From assembly GCA_965530995.1 (NCBI GenBank), contig CBESOB010000034.1:1-17578 (forward strand): a DNA stretch of 17,578 bases, in the 5' to 3' direction. Shown in pieces: positions 6,772 through 13,994 of this stretch. Numbering within the stretch: position 1 is the stretch's first letter; every line of letters starts with the position of its first letter. Below the pieces are notes generated by a model. That model saw only the letters and a program-made list of their open reading frames with translations, did not search any database and was not told the DNA's origin. This DNA comes from JABABD01 sp965530995. GTDB taxonomy: Bacteria > Bacteroidota > Bacteroidia > Flavobacteriales > Flavobacteriaceae. A program made the position numbers and the translations under genes.

Positions 6772-8043
6772 TTAATTAGTTAAAATAGTATTGCCAACAA
6801 CACATTGTAAACATTTATTCTTATCGCAGTAATTGCTTTTTAGTTGAATCAATGCTTGTGAATTCATGGCATTATTTGAAAGAGGCATCAAGGTATTGAA
6901 CTTCTCCACGATATTATTTCTCTCAGACCCTAAATCAGACATCCATTGTATGATCTCAGTATCTATGGGTTTACCCAAGAATTTTGAGTAACTAAACTTT
7001 AAAGGGATTATGGTATTGATCAACAACAAATCGATGAACGAATCAGTGATTTTTTTATTGGTTTTCTTCGACACTTTACCAAATGTGTAATGTGTTTCCC
7101 AATATAATGAAGATGAAATTGATAGGATATTGTAAATCTGATCTATCGAATTCGCATTCAGGATTTCGGTAAATAAACTGCCTTTGGACTGATACAAATT
7201 CGCTAATTGAGATAGTCTTATGGTCGGAAAATTAGGAGGACGCAACCTGAAGAATTGCAAAGGTATCACGGATTGATCATTCAAACCATATTTATGTTTT
7301 TGATAGTCGAACACAGCTTTTAACTCTATATAGTATATATCTTCAGTATCGTTATCCAACAATCCAGCTTGTCCAAAAAGTAAGGCTTCCATTTTTTGGA
7401 TACTTGTTCCTTCTTTCCTCAAGATCGAAAAATCTATCGATTTAGCTATACTAAAGAATGATTCTCCATTAACTTTTAATCCGAAGTTTTTTGCAAGCAT
7501 TATGAAAAGAACCGCTTCCCAATCATTCTTTGATTTTTGGAGCATTACATTAATTTCATCTGATTTTCGTTCAAGGCGTTCAAAATAAAGGCGTTCTAAC
7601 CAATTGGCAATCAAGAACTCATCAACCTCTCCAACGTCATTTTCACAATTGATCCATTTTTTTTGTTTGTTGAATAGCTTATAATAATTGTTCAGGGCTT
7701 CTTTTGAAACAAATTGTTTCAATTCCAAAGTATCGATTTCAGAATTATCTTTCCTATAAATATCGCTATTATGCTCCCATACCACGTGCAAAATAACATT
7801 ATCATAAGCTATGTCATTCTCATGAGAGTGCGCAAACCAATCAGAAGATTTTAAGTGAATCTCAACATTTCCTGCCCAAAGCTGGTCATTGATCCTTAAT
7901 TGTGCATTGAAAAAATCGGGGCCGGCATTATGATTATGCATACCGGAAGACAATATTAGAATTGGCTTGTCCTTAGTAGTTCTAAGGTCTTTAAACTCGA
8001 ATTTCTTATGCTTCCAGATGTAATGAATGAAGTCTTCTTGCAT
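6772..8043 (-). CDS. DUF2851 family protein, possible PD-(D/E)xK-like fold
   Basis: Member of the Bacteroidota family DUF2851, function unknown. Conserved blocks: HNAGPDFFNAQLR (about 38-50), WAGNVEIHLKSSDW (about 56-69), HSHENDIAYDNVILHVVW (about 72-89), LRPPNFPTIRLSQLA in the middle, and a C-terminal Cys cluster YC(4)C(2)C (Cys406, Cys411, Cys414). My inference is that GPDF, followed about 17 residues later by VEIHLK, resembles the D and E-x-K of PD-(D/E)xK nucleases; this is untested. No signal peptide or membrane segment is seen, so it should be cytoplasmic. The length of 423 residues is normal. It is the first gene of the unit with PspC and the K+ channel. Its start codon lies within a small palindrome, just below a long perfect hairpin (8051-8076), suggesting control through its leader. 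Confidence 0.85.
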   Translation of the reverse strand: MQEDFIHYIWKHKKFEFKDLRTTKDKPILILSSGMHNHNAGPDFFNAQLRINDQLWAGNVEIHLKSSDWFAHSHENDIAYDNVILHVVWEHNSDIYRKDNSEIDTLELKQFVSKEALNNYYKLFNKQKKWINCENDVGEVDEFLIANWLERLYFERLERKSDEINVMLQKSKNDWEAVLFIMLAKNFGLKVNGESFFSIAKSIDFSILRKEGTSIQKMEALLFGQAGLLDNDTEDIYYIELKAVFDYQKHKYGLNDQSVIPLQFFRLRPPNFPTIRLSQLANLYQSKGSLFTEILNANSIDQIYNILSISSSLYWETHYTFGKVSKKTNKKITDSFIDLLLINTIIPLKFSYSKFLGKPIDTEIIQWMSDLGSERNNIVEKFNTLMPLSNNAMNSQALIQLKSNYCDKNKCLQCVVGNTILTN

Positions 8044-8076
8044 AGCCTATGAAAATACGAATAAATTCGTATTTTC
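8041..8076 (-). promoter_or_regulatory. Structured start region of the DUF2851 gene
   Basis: Two adjacent inverted repeats. GAAAATACGAAT-AA-ATTCGTATTTTC (8051-8076) has perfect 12-bp arms. CATAG-C-CTATG (8041-8051) encloses the ATG itself. With a transcript starting near the -7 element at 8094-8101, both would lie in the mRNA leader, and the small stem would cover the start codon. The long palindrome could equally be an operator for a dimeric repressor. Confidence 0.6.
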
Positions 8077-8093
8077 CTTATATTGAATCATCT

Positions 8094-8101
8094 CAAATTT
8101 A
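8094..8101 (-). promoter_or_regulatory. Candidate -7 promoter element for DUF2851-PspC-channel operon
   Basis: The minus strand reads TAAATTTG, an exact TAnnTTTG match, about 51 nt upstream of the DUF2851 ATG. No TTG stands at the usual -33 distance, so this rests on the -7 box alone. Confidence 0.4.
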
Positions 8102-8242
8102 AATAGCAAGACCGACTTGTTAATCCTGATTAAATAGTTCTATTGAATATCTAACTCGAATAAAATCCGTTCAAAATCAATAAAATTACTGGAACACAGA
8201 AAACCTTTGTTGGACCTAGGTAGGTTAAAAAGCAACTTGTGA

Positions 8243-8347
8243 GATATTTGTTTGCAAAAAGAAACTGACAATATCAAACTGGTTATTTACGATGGGAATC
8301 ACGAAATACTTTCTGAAAATGCCTTAGACGAATTACTAAGGAATTAA
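8243..8347 (+). pseudogene. Remnant of an alpha/beta-hydrolase C-terminus
   Basis: A 34-codon plus-strand reading frame ending at TAA reads KETDNIKLVIYDGNHEI...ALDELLRN. This looks like the last strand and histidine loop of an alpha/beta hydrolase (YDGxHEI, with the catalytic His). A TGA at 8240-8242 blocks the frame, and the preceding codons back to another stop at 8144 show nothing recognisable. No start codon, catalytic Ser or Asp block is present, so it is probably a decayed gene end. The 316-bp gap 8044-8359 holds this remnant, the DUF2851 leader, and a weak hairpin CCTTAG/CTAAGG (8322-8341) that could end the downstream minus-strand gene. Family assignment from 34 residues is tentative. 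Confidence 0.35.
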
Positions 8348-8359
8348 GAAAGATATACA

Positions 8360-9340
8360 TTACTCAATATACCCCATCTTGCGCATCCAATCGTTATTGA
8401 ACATCTTGCCAACATAACGACTACCATGATCATGGAACAGAACCACTACCACATCATCTTTCGTGAAGTGTTCTTTGAGTTGTAAAACGCCTTTAATGGC
8501 TGCACCAGCTGAATTCCCTAAAAACATACCTTCTTGTTTTGCTAGCTCCTGTGTATATACTGCAGCATCTTTATCGGTTACTTTGGTGAACCCATCAATA
8601 ATATCAAAGTCCACATTTTTAGGTAGTATATCCTCACCGATACCTTCAGTGACATATGGATAGATTTCTTTTTCATCAAAAATACCGGTCTCATGATACT
8701 TCTTAAAAACACTGCCATAGGTGTCGATTCCCCAAATCTTAATATCGGGGTTTTGTTCCTTCAAATACCTACCAACTCCTGAAATCGTGCCTCCAGTACC
8801 CACACCAACAACGAAATGTGTGATCTTACCATCCGTTTGTTTCCATATTTCAGGCCCTGTACTTTCATAATGCGCCTTTGCATTGCTCGGATTATCATAT
8901 TGGTTGACATACCACGAATTTGGTGTTTCTTCGCCCAATCGCTTGGATACAGAATAATAACTTCTTGGATCTGTTGGTTCTACATCGGTCGGACATACAA
9001 CAACCTCAGCTCCAACAGCCCGAAGGATATCCATCTTTTCCCTGGATTGTTTGTCTGAGATGACAAAAATACACTTATAGCCCTTTACAATGGCCGCAAG
9101 TGCCAATCCCATACCAGTATTACCAGAAGTGCCCTCGATAATAGTTCCCCCTGGTTTTAATCGTCCATCCGCTTCAGCATCCTCGATCATGGTCAAGGCC
9201 ATCCGATCCTTAACGGAATTACCAGGATTGAACGTCTCATATTTAGCAAGTACTAGGCAGGGTAATTCAGCAGTTAATTTATTGATTTTCACTAATGGCG
9301 TATTACCTATAGTTTCAAGTATATTCTTTGCGTATTCCAT
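8360..9340 (-). CDS. PLP-dependent cystathionine beta-synthase/cysteine synthase-like enzyme
   Basis: Fold-type II PLP enzyme that replaces the beta-substituent of serine or O-acetylserine with a thiol. Numbered from the ATG at 9340 (326 residues): NPGNSVKDR with Schiff-base Lys44, GTSGNTG (about 70-76, binds substrate carboxylate), GVGTGGT (about 179-185, PLP phosphate), EGIGED (about 232-237) and GNSAGAA (about 275-281). The opening (ILETIGNTPLVKINKL) and the tail (KMFNNDWMRKMGY) resemble the catalytic core of animal cystathionine beta-synthase more than CysK. There is no haem-binding N-terminus and no C-terminal CBS pair. CysK-like features (TGPEIW) are also present, so CBS versus O-acetylserine sulfhydrylase stays open. 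A TTG three codons upstream (9349) is a weaker start. Upstream of the ATG stands TATTTTTG (9354-9347). No other sulfur-metabolism gene is nearby. Confidence 0.9.
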   Translation of the reverse strand: MEYAKNILETIGNTPLVKINKLTAELPCLVLAKYETFNPGNSVKDRMALTMIEDAEADGRLKPGGTIIEGTSGNTGMGLALAAIVKGYKCIFVISDKQSREKMDILRAVGAEVVVCPTDVEPTDPRSYYSVSKRLGEETPNSWYVNQYDNPSNAKAHYESTGPEIWKQTDGKITHFVVGVGTGGTISGVGRYLKEQNPDIKIWGIDTYGSVFKKYHETGIFDEKEIYPYVTEGIGEDILPKNVDFDIIDGFTKVTDKDAAVYTQELAKQEGMFLGNSAGAAIKGVLQLKEHFTKDDVVVVLFHDHGSRYVGKMFNNDWMRKMGYIE

Positions 9341-9346
9341 ATTTGG

Positions 9347-9354
9347 CAAAAATA
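9347..9354 (-). promoter_or_regulatory. Perfect -7-like box just before the CBS-like gene
   Basis: The minus strand has TATTTTTG ending 6 nt before the ATG, matching TAnnTTTG. If used, transcription would start within a few bases of the start codon. No TTG lies at the -33 position, so its use is uncertain. Confidence 0.25.
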
Positions 9355-9441
9355 CATAACTAACGGCATACTTATAGGAATATGAAACGTAGAATTCAGT
9401 ATTTGATTCATCGATTAAAAGACCAAGTGTTCAATTTTTTA

Positions 9442-9459
9442 ACATATTATATGTATTTG
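9442..9459 (+). promoter_or_regulatory. Candidate promoter and palindrome for the small secreted peptide gene
   Basis: TGTATTTG (9452-9459) matches TAnnTTTG at all fixed positions but one, and is preceded 19 nt upstream by TTC in place of TTG. A perfect palindrome ACATAT-T-ATATGT (9442-9454) overlaps it and could be an operator. Transcription would begin near 9466, giving a leader of about 70 nt. The gap between genes here (9350-9538) shows nothing else. Confidence 0.3.
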
Positions 9460-9538
9460 AACGATTATATCATTCTTTTTATCGGCATATCGTAATTATT
9501 ACTTAGACTTATACTGATAAACCCCAAATATTTAAATC

Positions 9539-9742
9539 ATGAAATCTAAAATTACCTTAAAGATTGCCATCGTAATTGGAATGATCGCCATGGCTTCAGC
9601 AGTTAAAATGGATGTATGTCATAACGTTGACAATAATCCACATACTATTAACATTGCACTTCCTGCAGTCGTAGCACATTTGCTTCAGCATCCAAGTGAT
9701 ACATTGGGAAGCTGTGAAGACGTGGATGATGGTACGAAATAA
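9539..9742 (+). CDS. Small secreted peptide with CH...HTI...H...GxC pattern
   Basis: A 67-residue protein with a signal peptide (KSK n-region, hydrophobic 7-20, likely cut near ASA-VK), leaving a mature peptide of about 45 residues. It carries Cys27-His28, NNPHTI (His35), AVVAHLLQH (His47, His51) and GSC (Cys59), followed by an acidic tail. This resembles a short motif I know from the ends of larger secreted Bacteroidota and other bacterial proteins, of the form CHxPPGNPxNxHTIxVxxxAVxAHLxHGDxxGxC, here as a free-standing copy and with the PPGNP part shortened. Two Cys and four His suggest a metal site or one disulfide; this is inference. Function unknown. It is monocistronic, with its own terminator at 9767-9798. 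Confidence 0.75.
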   Translation: MKSKITLKIAIVIGMIAMASAVKMDVCHNVDNNPHTINIALPAVVAHLLQHPSDTLGSCEDVDDGTK

Positions 9743-9766
9743 TTTATCAAATTAGTTAACTTCATT

Positions 9767-9798
9767 AAAACTCTAGATGGCAACATCTGGAGTTTTTT
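9767..9798. terminator. Shared convergent terminator
   Basis: AAAACTC-T-AGATG pairs with CATCT-G-GAGTTTT (one T-G wobble) around a GCAA tetraloop, followed on the plus strand by six T. It ends the small peptide message, and its T-run overlaps the stop codon of the converging ABC permease (9797-9799). On the minus strand it ends in four T, so it can serve both genes. Confidence 0.82.
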
Positions 9799-11035
9799 AT
9801 TGAAATCTCATAGCCTTTACTGGAGATATTTTCGTGATAATAAACGAAGGCACCAAAAGCATTATTAAACATAATAAGAAGGTTCCTATGTTGAGTAGAA
9901 TGACATAACCGAATTTTAAGTACACAGGAATTGTCCTCATATAATAATGCTCTGGATTGGGAAACTCTAGAACCCCAAAATATTTCTGGATAAGAAGCAG
10001 TCCCAACCCAATAAGATTTCCCCAGAATAACCCGATCAGGATCAAATAAGTGGCGTTATACAAAAAGAACTTACGAATGCTCCAATTAGAGCTGCCAAGG
10101 GCCTTGAGTGCTCCTATCATTTGTGTACGTTCAAGAATCAAAACCAGTAAGGCGGTGATCATGTTGATACCAGCGACAATAATCATAATTCCAATGATGC
10201 CGTAAATATTCTGATCAAAGATCTTTATCCACTCAAAGATCGTTGCATATTGTTGTGACACCGTTATTGTATTAAGGGTTGATGGTGTACTCTGATAGAT
10301 TTCAATGCCTTTTTCTTCCAATTGACCGTAGTCATTAATGAAAACCTCGAAATTTCCTATTTCGTTCTCATTCCATTTATTCATGCGTTGTACATGCTTG
10401 ATATCGCCAATGAAATAGGTCTTGTCGAGCTCTTGAAATCCAGAATTGTAGATACCTACAACGTTGAACTTTCTTTGGAATGGTGGTTTCGCCGTGTCCT
10501 CTTTCATGAAATAGGTCTGGAATGAATCCCCAACTTGAAAATTCAATCGCTTGGCTAGGTATTCTGAAATAGCTACATCATTGCTTATCTCTTCTAAATA
10601 GTTCGGTAATGTGCCTTCTACTAAATACTCTTCAAGGTATTTCCAATCGTAATCAGCACCGACGCCTTTGAAGACCATGCCTTCAAAATCTGTCTCTGTT
10701 CTAATGATCCCAAATTTCTTGGCAACTGCCTGAATATGAGTAACACCTTTTACACTGCTAAAATTTGGGTAAAAATCCTGTTTGGACGAGACAGGTTTTA
10801 TGGATTCGTTGGAATTGTTACTATCGTAATTCTGGATGGTCACATGACCATTGAATGCTATCGCTTTTTCTCTGATCTTTTCCTGTAAGCCGATGCCTGT
10901 TGCAATGGCAATTAACATGACAATTATACCAAGTGCAATTGCAACGATACCAATTTTTATTATTGGTGCCGAAATACTACTTTTATACGAACGACTTCCA
11001 ATAATTCGTTTAGCAAGAAAGTACTCGAAATTCAA
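9797..11035 (-). CDS. LolC/LolE-like ABC transporter permease (FtsX/MacB family)
   Basis: Inner-membrane permease of the type VII ABC family, most like LolC/LolE, which extracts lipoproteins from the inner membrane. One membrane segment (about 26-48) precedes a large periplasmic domain (about 50-275). Three more follow at about 277-301, 325-349 and 374-400. The coupling motif ERTQMIGALKALG (about 302-314) is the site that contacts the ATPase. The 412-residue length fits LolC/E. The start is TTG at 11035: the family begins MNFE..., the translation gives exactly this, and an in-frame stop 6 codons upstream rules out an ATG. No LolD-type ATPase is in the window. The gene lies back-to-back with the NamZ-like lipoprotein gene, only 9 bp between start codons. 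Confidence 0.9.
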   Translation of the reverse strand: MNFEYFLAKRIIGSRSYKSSISAPIIKIGIVAIALGIIVMLIAIATGIGLQEKIREKAIAFNGHVTIQNYDSNNSNESIKPVSSKQDFYPNFSSVKGVTHIQAVAKKFGIIRTETDFEGMVFKGVGADYDWKYLEEYLVEGTLPNYLEEISNDVAISEYLAKRLNFQVGDSFQTYFMKEDTAKPPFQRKFNVVGIYNSGFQELDKTYFIGDIKHVQRMNKWNENEIGNFEVFINDYGQLEEKGIEIYQSTPSTLNTITVSQQYATIFEWIKIFDQNIYGIIGIMIIVAGINMITALLVLILERTQMIGALKALGSSNWSIRKFFLYNATYLILIGLFWGNLIGLGLLLIQKYFGVLEFPNPEHYYMRTIPVYLKFGYVILLNIGTFLLCLIMLLVPSFIITKISPVKAMRFQ

Positions 11036-11044
11036 AGTTACAGA

Positions 11045-12253
11045 ATGGTTTTAAATTTTATCAAAAATACAGTTTTAATATTTGTTGTGGCAGTGATTTC
11101 TTGTGGTGATGTCTCTAAAAATAATCCTGCTCAAGCTGTTGTGTCGGACACTATAGTCATAGGCGCTAACCAAACTGAAAAATACCTGCCGCTCCTTAAC
11201 GGAAAAAAAGTGGGTGTTGTTGCGAATCAGACAAGTGTTATTTTTAATCAAGGAAGTCATTCGCATCTTGTTGATTCCTTGGTGTGGCTCAATGTTAATA
11301 TTACAAAGGTGTTTTCACCAGAACATGGTTTTAGGGGTAAAGCGGATGCTGGTGAAAAAGTCGTTGATGGTCTGGATACAAAAACGGGCTTACCAATTTT
11401 GTCGCTTTACGGAAAGCATAAAAAACCAAGCGAAGAGCAACTCAAGAACATCGACATCATGATATTCGATATACAGGATGTGGGTGTCCGATTCTACACA
11501 TATATCTCCACCTTGCATCATGTCATGGAAGCCTGCGCCGAAAATGACATTCCCTTGATAATTCTTGATCGCCCAAACCCTAATGGACATTATATCGATG
11601 GCCCTACCATGGAAGAAGAACACCGTAGTTTCTTGGGGATGCATCCGATTCCACTAGTTCATGGGATGACGATTGGTGAGTATGCCCAAATGGTAAACGG
11701 ACAAAAATGGTTAGCTAACGGCATTCAATGTAAGATCACTGTCGTTCCTGTTAAGAATTATACGCATCAGACCGCTTATAGTTTACCGATGCGGCCTTCT
11801 CCCAATTTACCAAATGACCAAAGCATAAAATTATATTCTAGTTTGGGGTTATTTGAAGGCACGACAATTAATGCTGGTAGAGGAACGGAGTACCAATTTC
11901 AGAGATTTGGAGCTCCTTTTCTTGATAGTAGTGTTTTTTCATTCAAGTATATACCTGAGGCGAATTTCGGCGCTAAATACCCAAAGCATAAAGGTGAACA
12001 ATGCTTCGGTGAGGATCTATCAGATAGCGATCTAAAAAATAAGGTATCCCTTCAGTGGTTGATCAAGGCTTACAATAATTCAAGGGATAAAGAGAATTTC
12101 TTCAAAACTGCGTCTTTTACAAAACATTCGGGCACCGAACTTCTACAAAAACAAATAGTGAAAGGGTTGTCTGAAGCTGAAATAAAAGCTACTTGGCAAG
12201 ACGATATTGTAGCTTATAAAAAGATGCGTGCGCAATATTTAATCTATAATTGA
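11045..12253 (+). CDS. namZ: DUF1343/NamZ-like exo-beta-N-acetylmuramidase lipoprotein
   Basis: Secreted lipoprotein of the DUF1343 family, for which the founding characterised members (NamZ/YbbC) release N-acetylmuramic acid from the ends of peptidoglycan fragments. A signal peptide ends in lipobox VISC (Cys20). Conserved blocks: GVVANQTSV (about 57-65), FSPEHGFRGKADAGE (about 90-104, with the candidate catalytic Glu), PILSLYGKHKKP (about 117-128), FDIQDVGVRFYTYIS (about 141-155), DRPNPNG (about 175-181), RPSPNLP (about 250-256) and EGTTINAGRGTEYQFQRFGAP (about 271-291). At 402 residues it is full length. A role in cell-wall recycling or in scavenging outside peptidoglycan is inferred from the family, since no MurQ, AmpG or NagZ partner is here. 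The 3' end overlaps the converging hydroxylase gene by 10 nt, with no room for a terminator between them. Confidence 0.9.
   Translation: MVLNFIKNTVLIFVVAVISCGDVSKNNPAQAVVSDTIVIGANQTEKYLPLLNGKKVGVVANQTSVIFNQGSHSHLVDSLVWLNVNITKVFSPEHGFRGKADAGEKVVDGLDTKTGLPILSLYGKHKKPSEEQLKNIDIMIFDIQDVGVRFYTYISTLHHVMEACAENDIPLIILDRPNPNGHYIDGPTMEEEHRSFLGMHPIPLVHGMTIGEYAQMVNGQKWLANGIQCKITVVPVKNYTHQTAYSLPMRPSPNLPNDQSIKLYSSLGLFEGTTINAGRGTEYQFQRFGAPFLDSSVFSFKYIPEANFGAKYPKHKGEQCFGEDLSDSDLKNKVSLQWLIKAYNNSRDKENFFKTASFTKHSGTELLQKQIVKGLSEAEIKATWQDDIVAYKKMRAQYLIYN
11062..11069 (-). promoter_or_regulatory. Candidate -7 element for the ABC permease, inside the NamZ-like gene
   Basis: The minus strand reads TATTTTTG (TAnnTTTG) within codons 6-9 of the divergent lipoprotein gene, 26 nt before the permease TTG. 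There is no good -33 TTG. Because the gap is only 9 bp, promoters for both genes must lie inside each other's coding sequence. Confidence 0.35.
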
Positions 12254-13092
12254 TCTTTTTCTGATGTAATAATCGTTGGTTTCTGGTATTTCTGAAAAGG
12301 CTGTTTTAGTAAATTGGCGATATTGCTATTCTCCACTTCGTTTGGAAAGACATCAACGCCGTAAACAATTTTATCTGTTTCCAAAGTCATGAAGGTTCCA
12401 AAAATATGATCCCAGATAGCAAATATATTTCCATAATTAGAGTCTGTATATGGTAGCACATTATGGTGATGTACCTTATGCATGTCTGGAGATACTATGA
12501 CCCAGCTTAATATATCATCTACCTTCTTCGGTAATTTAATATTGGCATGACTGAATTGTGTTGCGATCAAGGACATCGCTTGATATAGCATGACTATTGC
12601 AATCGGTGTACCGATAATTAAAACACCAAGTAATGTAAAACCAAAACGAATCATACTTTCTAAGGGATGATGTCTGTTGGCTGTTGTAGTATCCACTTTA
12701 TGATCCGTATGATGGACTAAGTGCACCATCCATAAAGGTTTTACTTTATGTTCAACATAATGCGCTAAATAAGCCCCTATGAAATCCAGTAATAAAATTC
12801 CTATTAGAACATACAACCATAAAGGCATTTCTGGCAACCAATTGATAATACCAAAATCTTCAGCAACAACCCAGTCAGCAGTTCTCAATAACAAGAACGC
12901 CAAAGCAAAATTTATGACAATTGTTGTCAGTGTGAAAAAAATATTGGGGACTGCGTGTTTCCATTTCTTGTAATTGAACCTAAATAATGGTACCGCTCCT
13001 TCTAACAACCAAAAAAAAGTGAGGCCTCCAATTACGATTGCTGCTCTATGAGAGGATGGAATGGTTTCAAAATAATTAAAAATTGTTTCCAT
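12244..13092 (-). CDS. Sterol desaturase/fatty acid hydroxylase family membrane protein
   Basis: Membrane-bound di-iron enzyme of the fatty acid hydroxylase superfamily (PF04116-like). The histidine clusters are complete: HYVEH (His111, His115), HLVHHTDH (His124, His127, His128, His131), NRHHP (His141, His142), His182, and DMHKVHHH (His205, His208-210), followed by NYGN and WDHIFGT (about 219-233). Four or so hydrophobic stretches (about 17-38, 50-72, 90-110, 150-175) hold it in the inner membrane. Substrate is unknown: in Bacteroidota candidates include hydroxylation of lipid acyl chains, but nothing here decides this. It is the last gene of a tight operon, with its ATG 2 nt after the stop of the thioredoxin-like gene, and its 3' end overlaps the converging NamZ-like gene. 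Confidence 0.9.
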   Translation of the reverse strand: METIFNYFETIPSSHRAAIVIGGLTFFWLLEGAVPLFRFNYKKWKHAVPNIFFTLTTIVINFALAFLLLRTADWVVAEDFGIINWLPEMPLWLYVLIGILLLDFIGAYLAHYVEHKVKPLWMVHLVHHTDHKVDTTTANRHHPLESMIRFGFTLLGVLIIGTPIAIVMLYQAMSLIATQFSHANIKLPKKVDDILSWVIVSPDMHKVHHHNVLPYTDSNYGNIFAIWDHIFGTFMTLETDKIVYGVDVFPNEVENSNIANLLKQPFQKYQKPTIITSEKDQL

Positions 13093-13094
13093 TT

Positions 13095-13994
13095 CTAGTT
13101 AGTGGTATTTAGTATTTGATTTGCCTTTTTTAAATCTACAGCAGACATCTCTTCTTTCCATTTAGCCGCTGACCCTTGGTCTTTTAACAACATAAAAGTA
13201 GTATAATTTAGGAAAACGAATAGCCCCCTATTTATTTCAGAAATCTCAGACACGTCAATTCTTTTCAATGACCGTTTAGCTTTTTTAGGTTGATTTAAGA
13301 TCAATAGTTCCTTGATTTTGAAGAAGTCCAGTTTTTGCAGAAAAGCACTCTTATTATCCAAATCACTCTCTGCTGCTAAAAGAATTCTCGCTTCCGAAAA
13401 GTACCCATCTGCCAATGTTACTAGATCGTTCCTTGTTTGTCTTGCGCTAAATATCGCAAAATCAAGATACTTAGACCCGAGAATAAAGCTCGTAGTAAAA
13501 TTTGCCTTTTGTAAATAGTTTTTGAAAAAGGGCTTTAAAAACGATGTGTTCAATGCGTATAATTCGATCAGGTTTTGCAAGTTTTCAAAAGGTTGCATTA
13601 AAGGACCACTATTCAAAATATTGCCATTCACATCCATGATCTTGATACTATCGTCCTCAAGCTTAGTTAAGTATTCAGTTCCACGCAAGTTTTTGGCTTT
13701 GTCCAGTAATTTTCCGTATTCTGACTCAGGCATCAATACAGGAATAAAATAATCCCAGATTATTGCGTTTATTTCTTCATTCCGTGTTAGATCAATAAAA
13801 AATTTCTTCCCATTTTCATTATTCACCTCAAGGTAATAAGGTGTCTGTAAAGCGTCATCCCAAACAACGAATAACATTTTATTCTGGGTCAACGCCAGAC
13901 TTTTGGCCACATCAAATGATGTAAACCACTCTTGACCTAAGCTGTTAAAACAAAATGCCAATGAGAAAAAAATAAGTAATATGATTCTTTTCAT
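13095..13994 (-). CDS. Secreted thioredoxin-fold-like protein without CxxC
   Basis: A 299-residue protein with a signal peptide (residues 1-20, ending NSLG before QEW). The mature N-terminal part (about 25-130) looks like a thioredoxin-like fold: an alpha helix with AKSLALTQNKM, the strand LFVVW (41-45), then a place where CxxC would be (DDALQTP, 46-52), and a later strand-turn IKIMDVNGNIL. No Cys is present in the mature protein, so it cannot be a redox enzyme in the usual sense. The C-terminal half (about 140-299) is helical with no motif I recognise. Its ATG overlaps the YkgJ stop by 1 nt (TAATG). The fold assignment is inference, and the function is unknown. Confidence 0.78.
   Translation of the reverse strand: MKRIILLIFFSLAFCFNSLGQEWFTSFDVAKSLALTQNKMLFVVWDDALQTPYYLEVNNENGKKFFIDLTRNEEINAIIWDYFIPVLMPESEYGKLLDKAKNLRGTEYLTKLEDDSIKIMDVNGNILNSGPLMQPFENLQNLIELYALNTSFLKPFFKNYLQKANFTTSFILGSKYLDFAIFSARQTRNDLVTLADGYFSEARILLAAESDLDNKSAFLQKLDFFKIKELLILNQPKKAKRSLKRIDVSEISEINRGLFVFLNYTTFMLLKDQGSAAKWKEEMSAVDLKKANQILNTTN

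Noticed and set aside
11214..11462. Alternative frame inside the NamZ-like gene
   Set aside because: It overlaps well-conserved motifs in the true frame and has no recognisable product.
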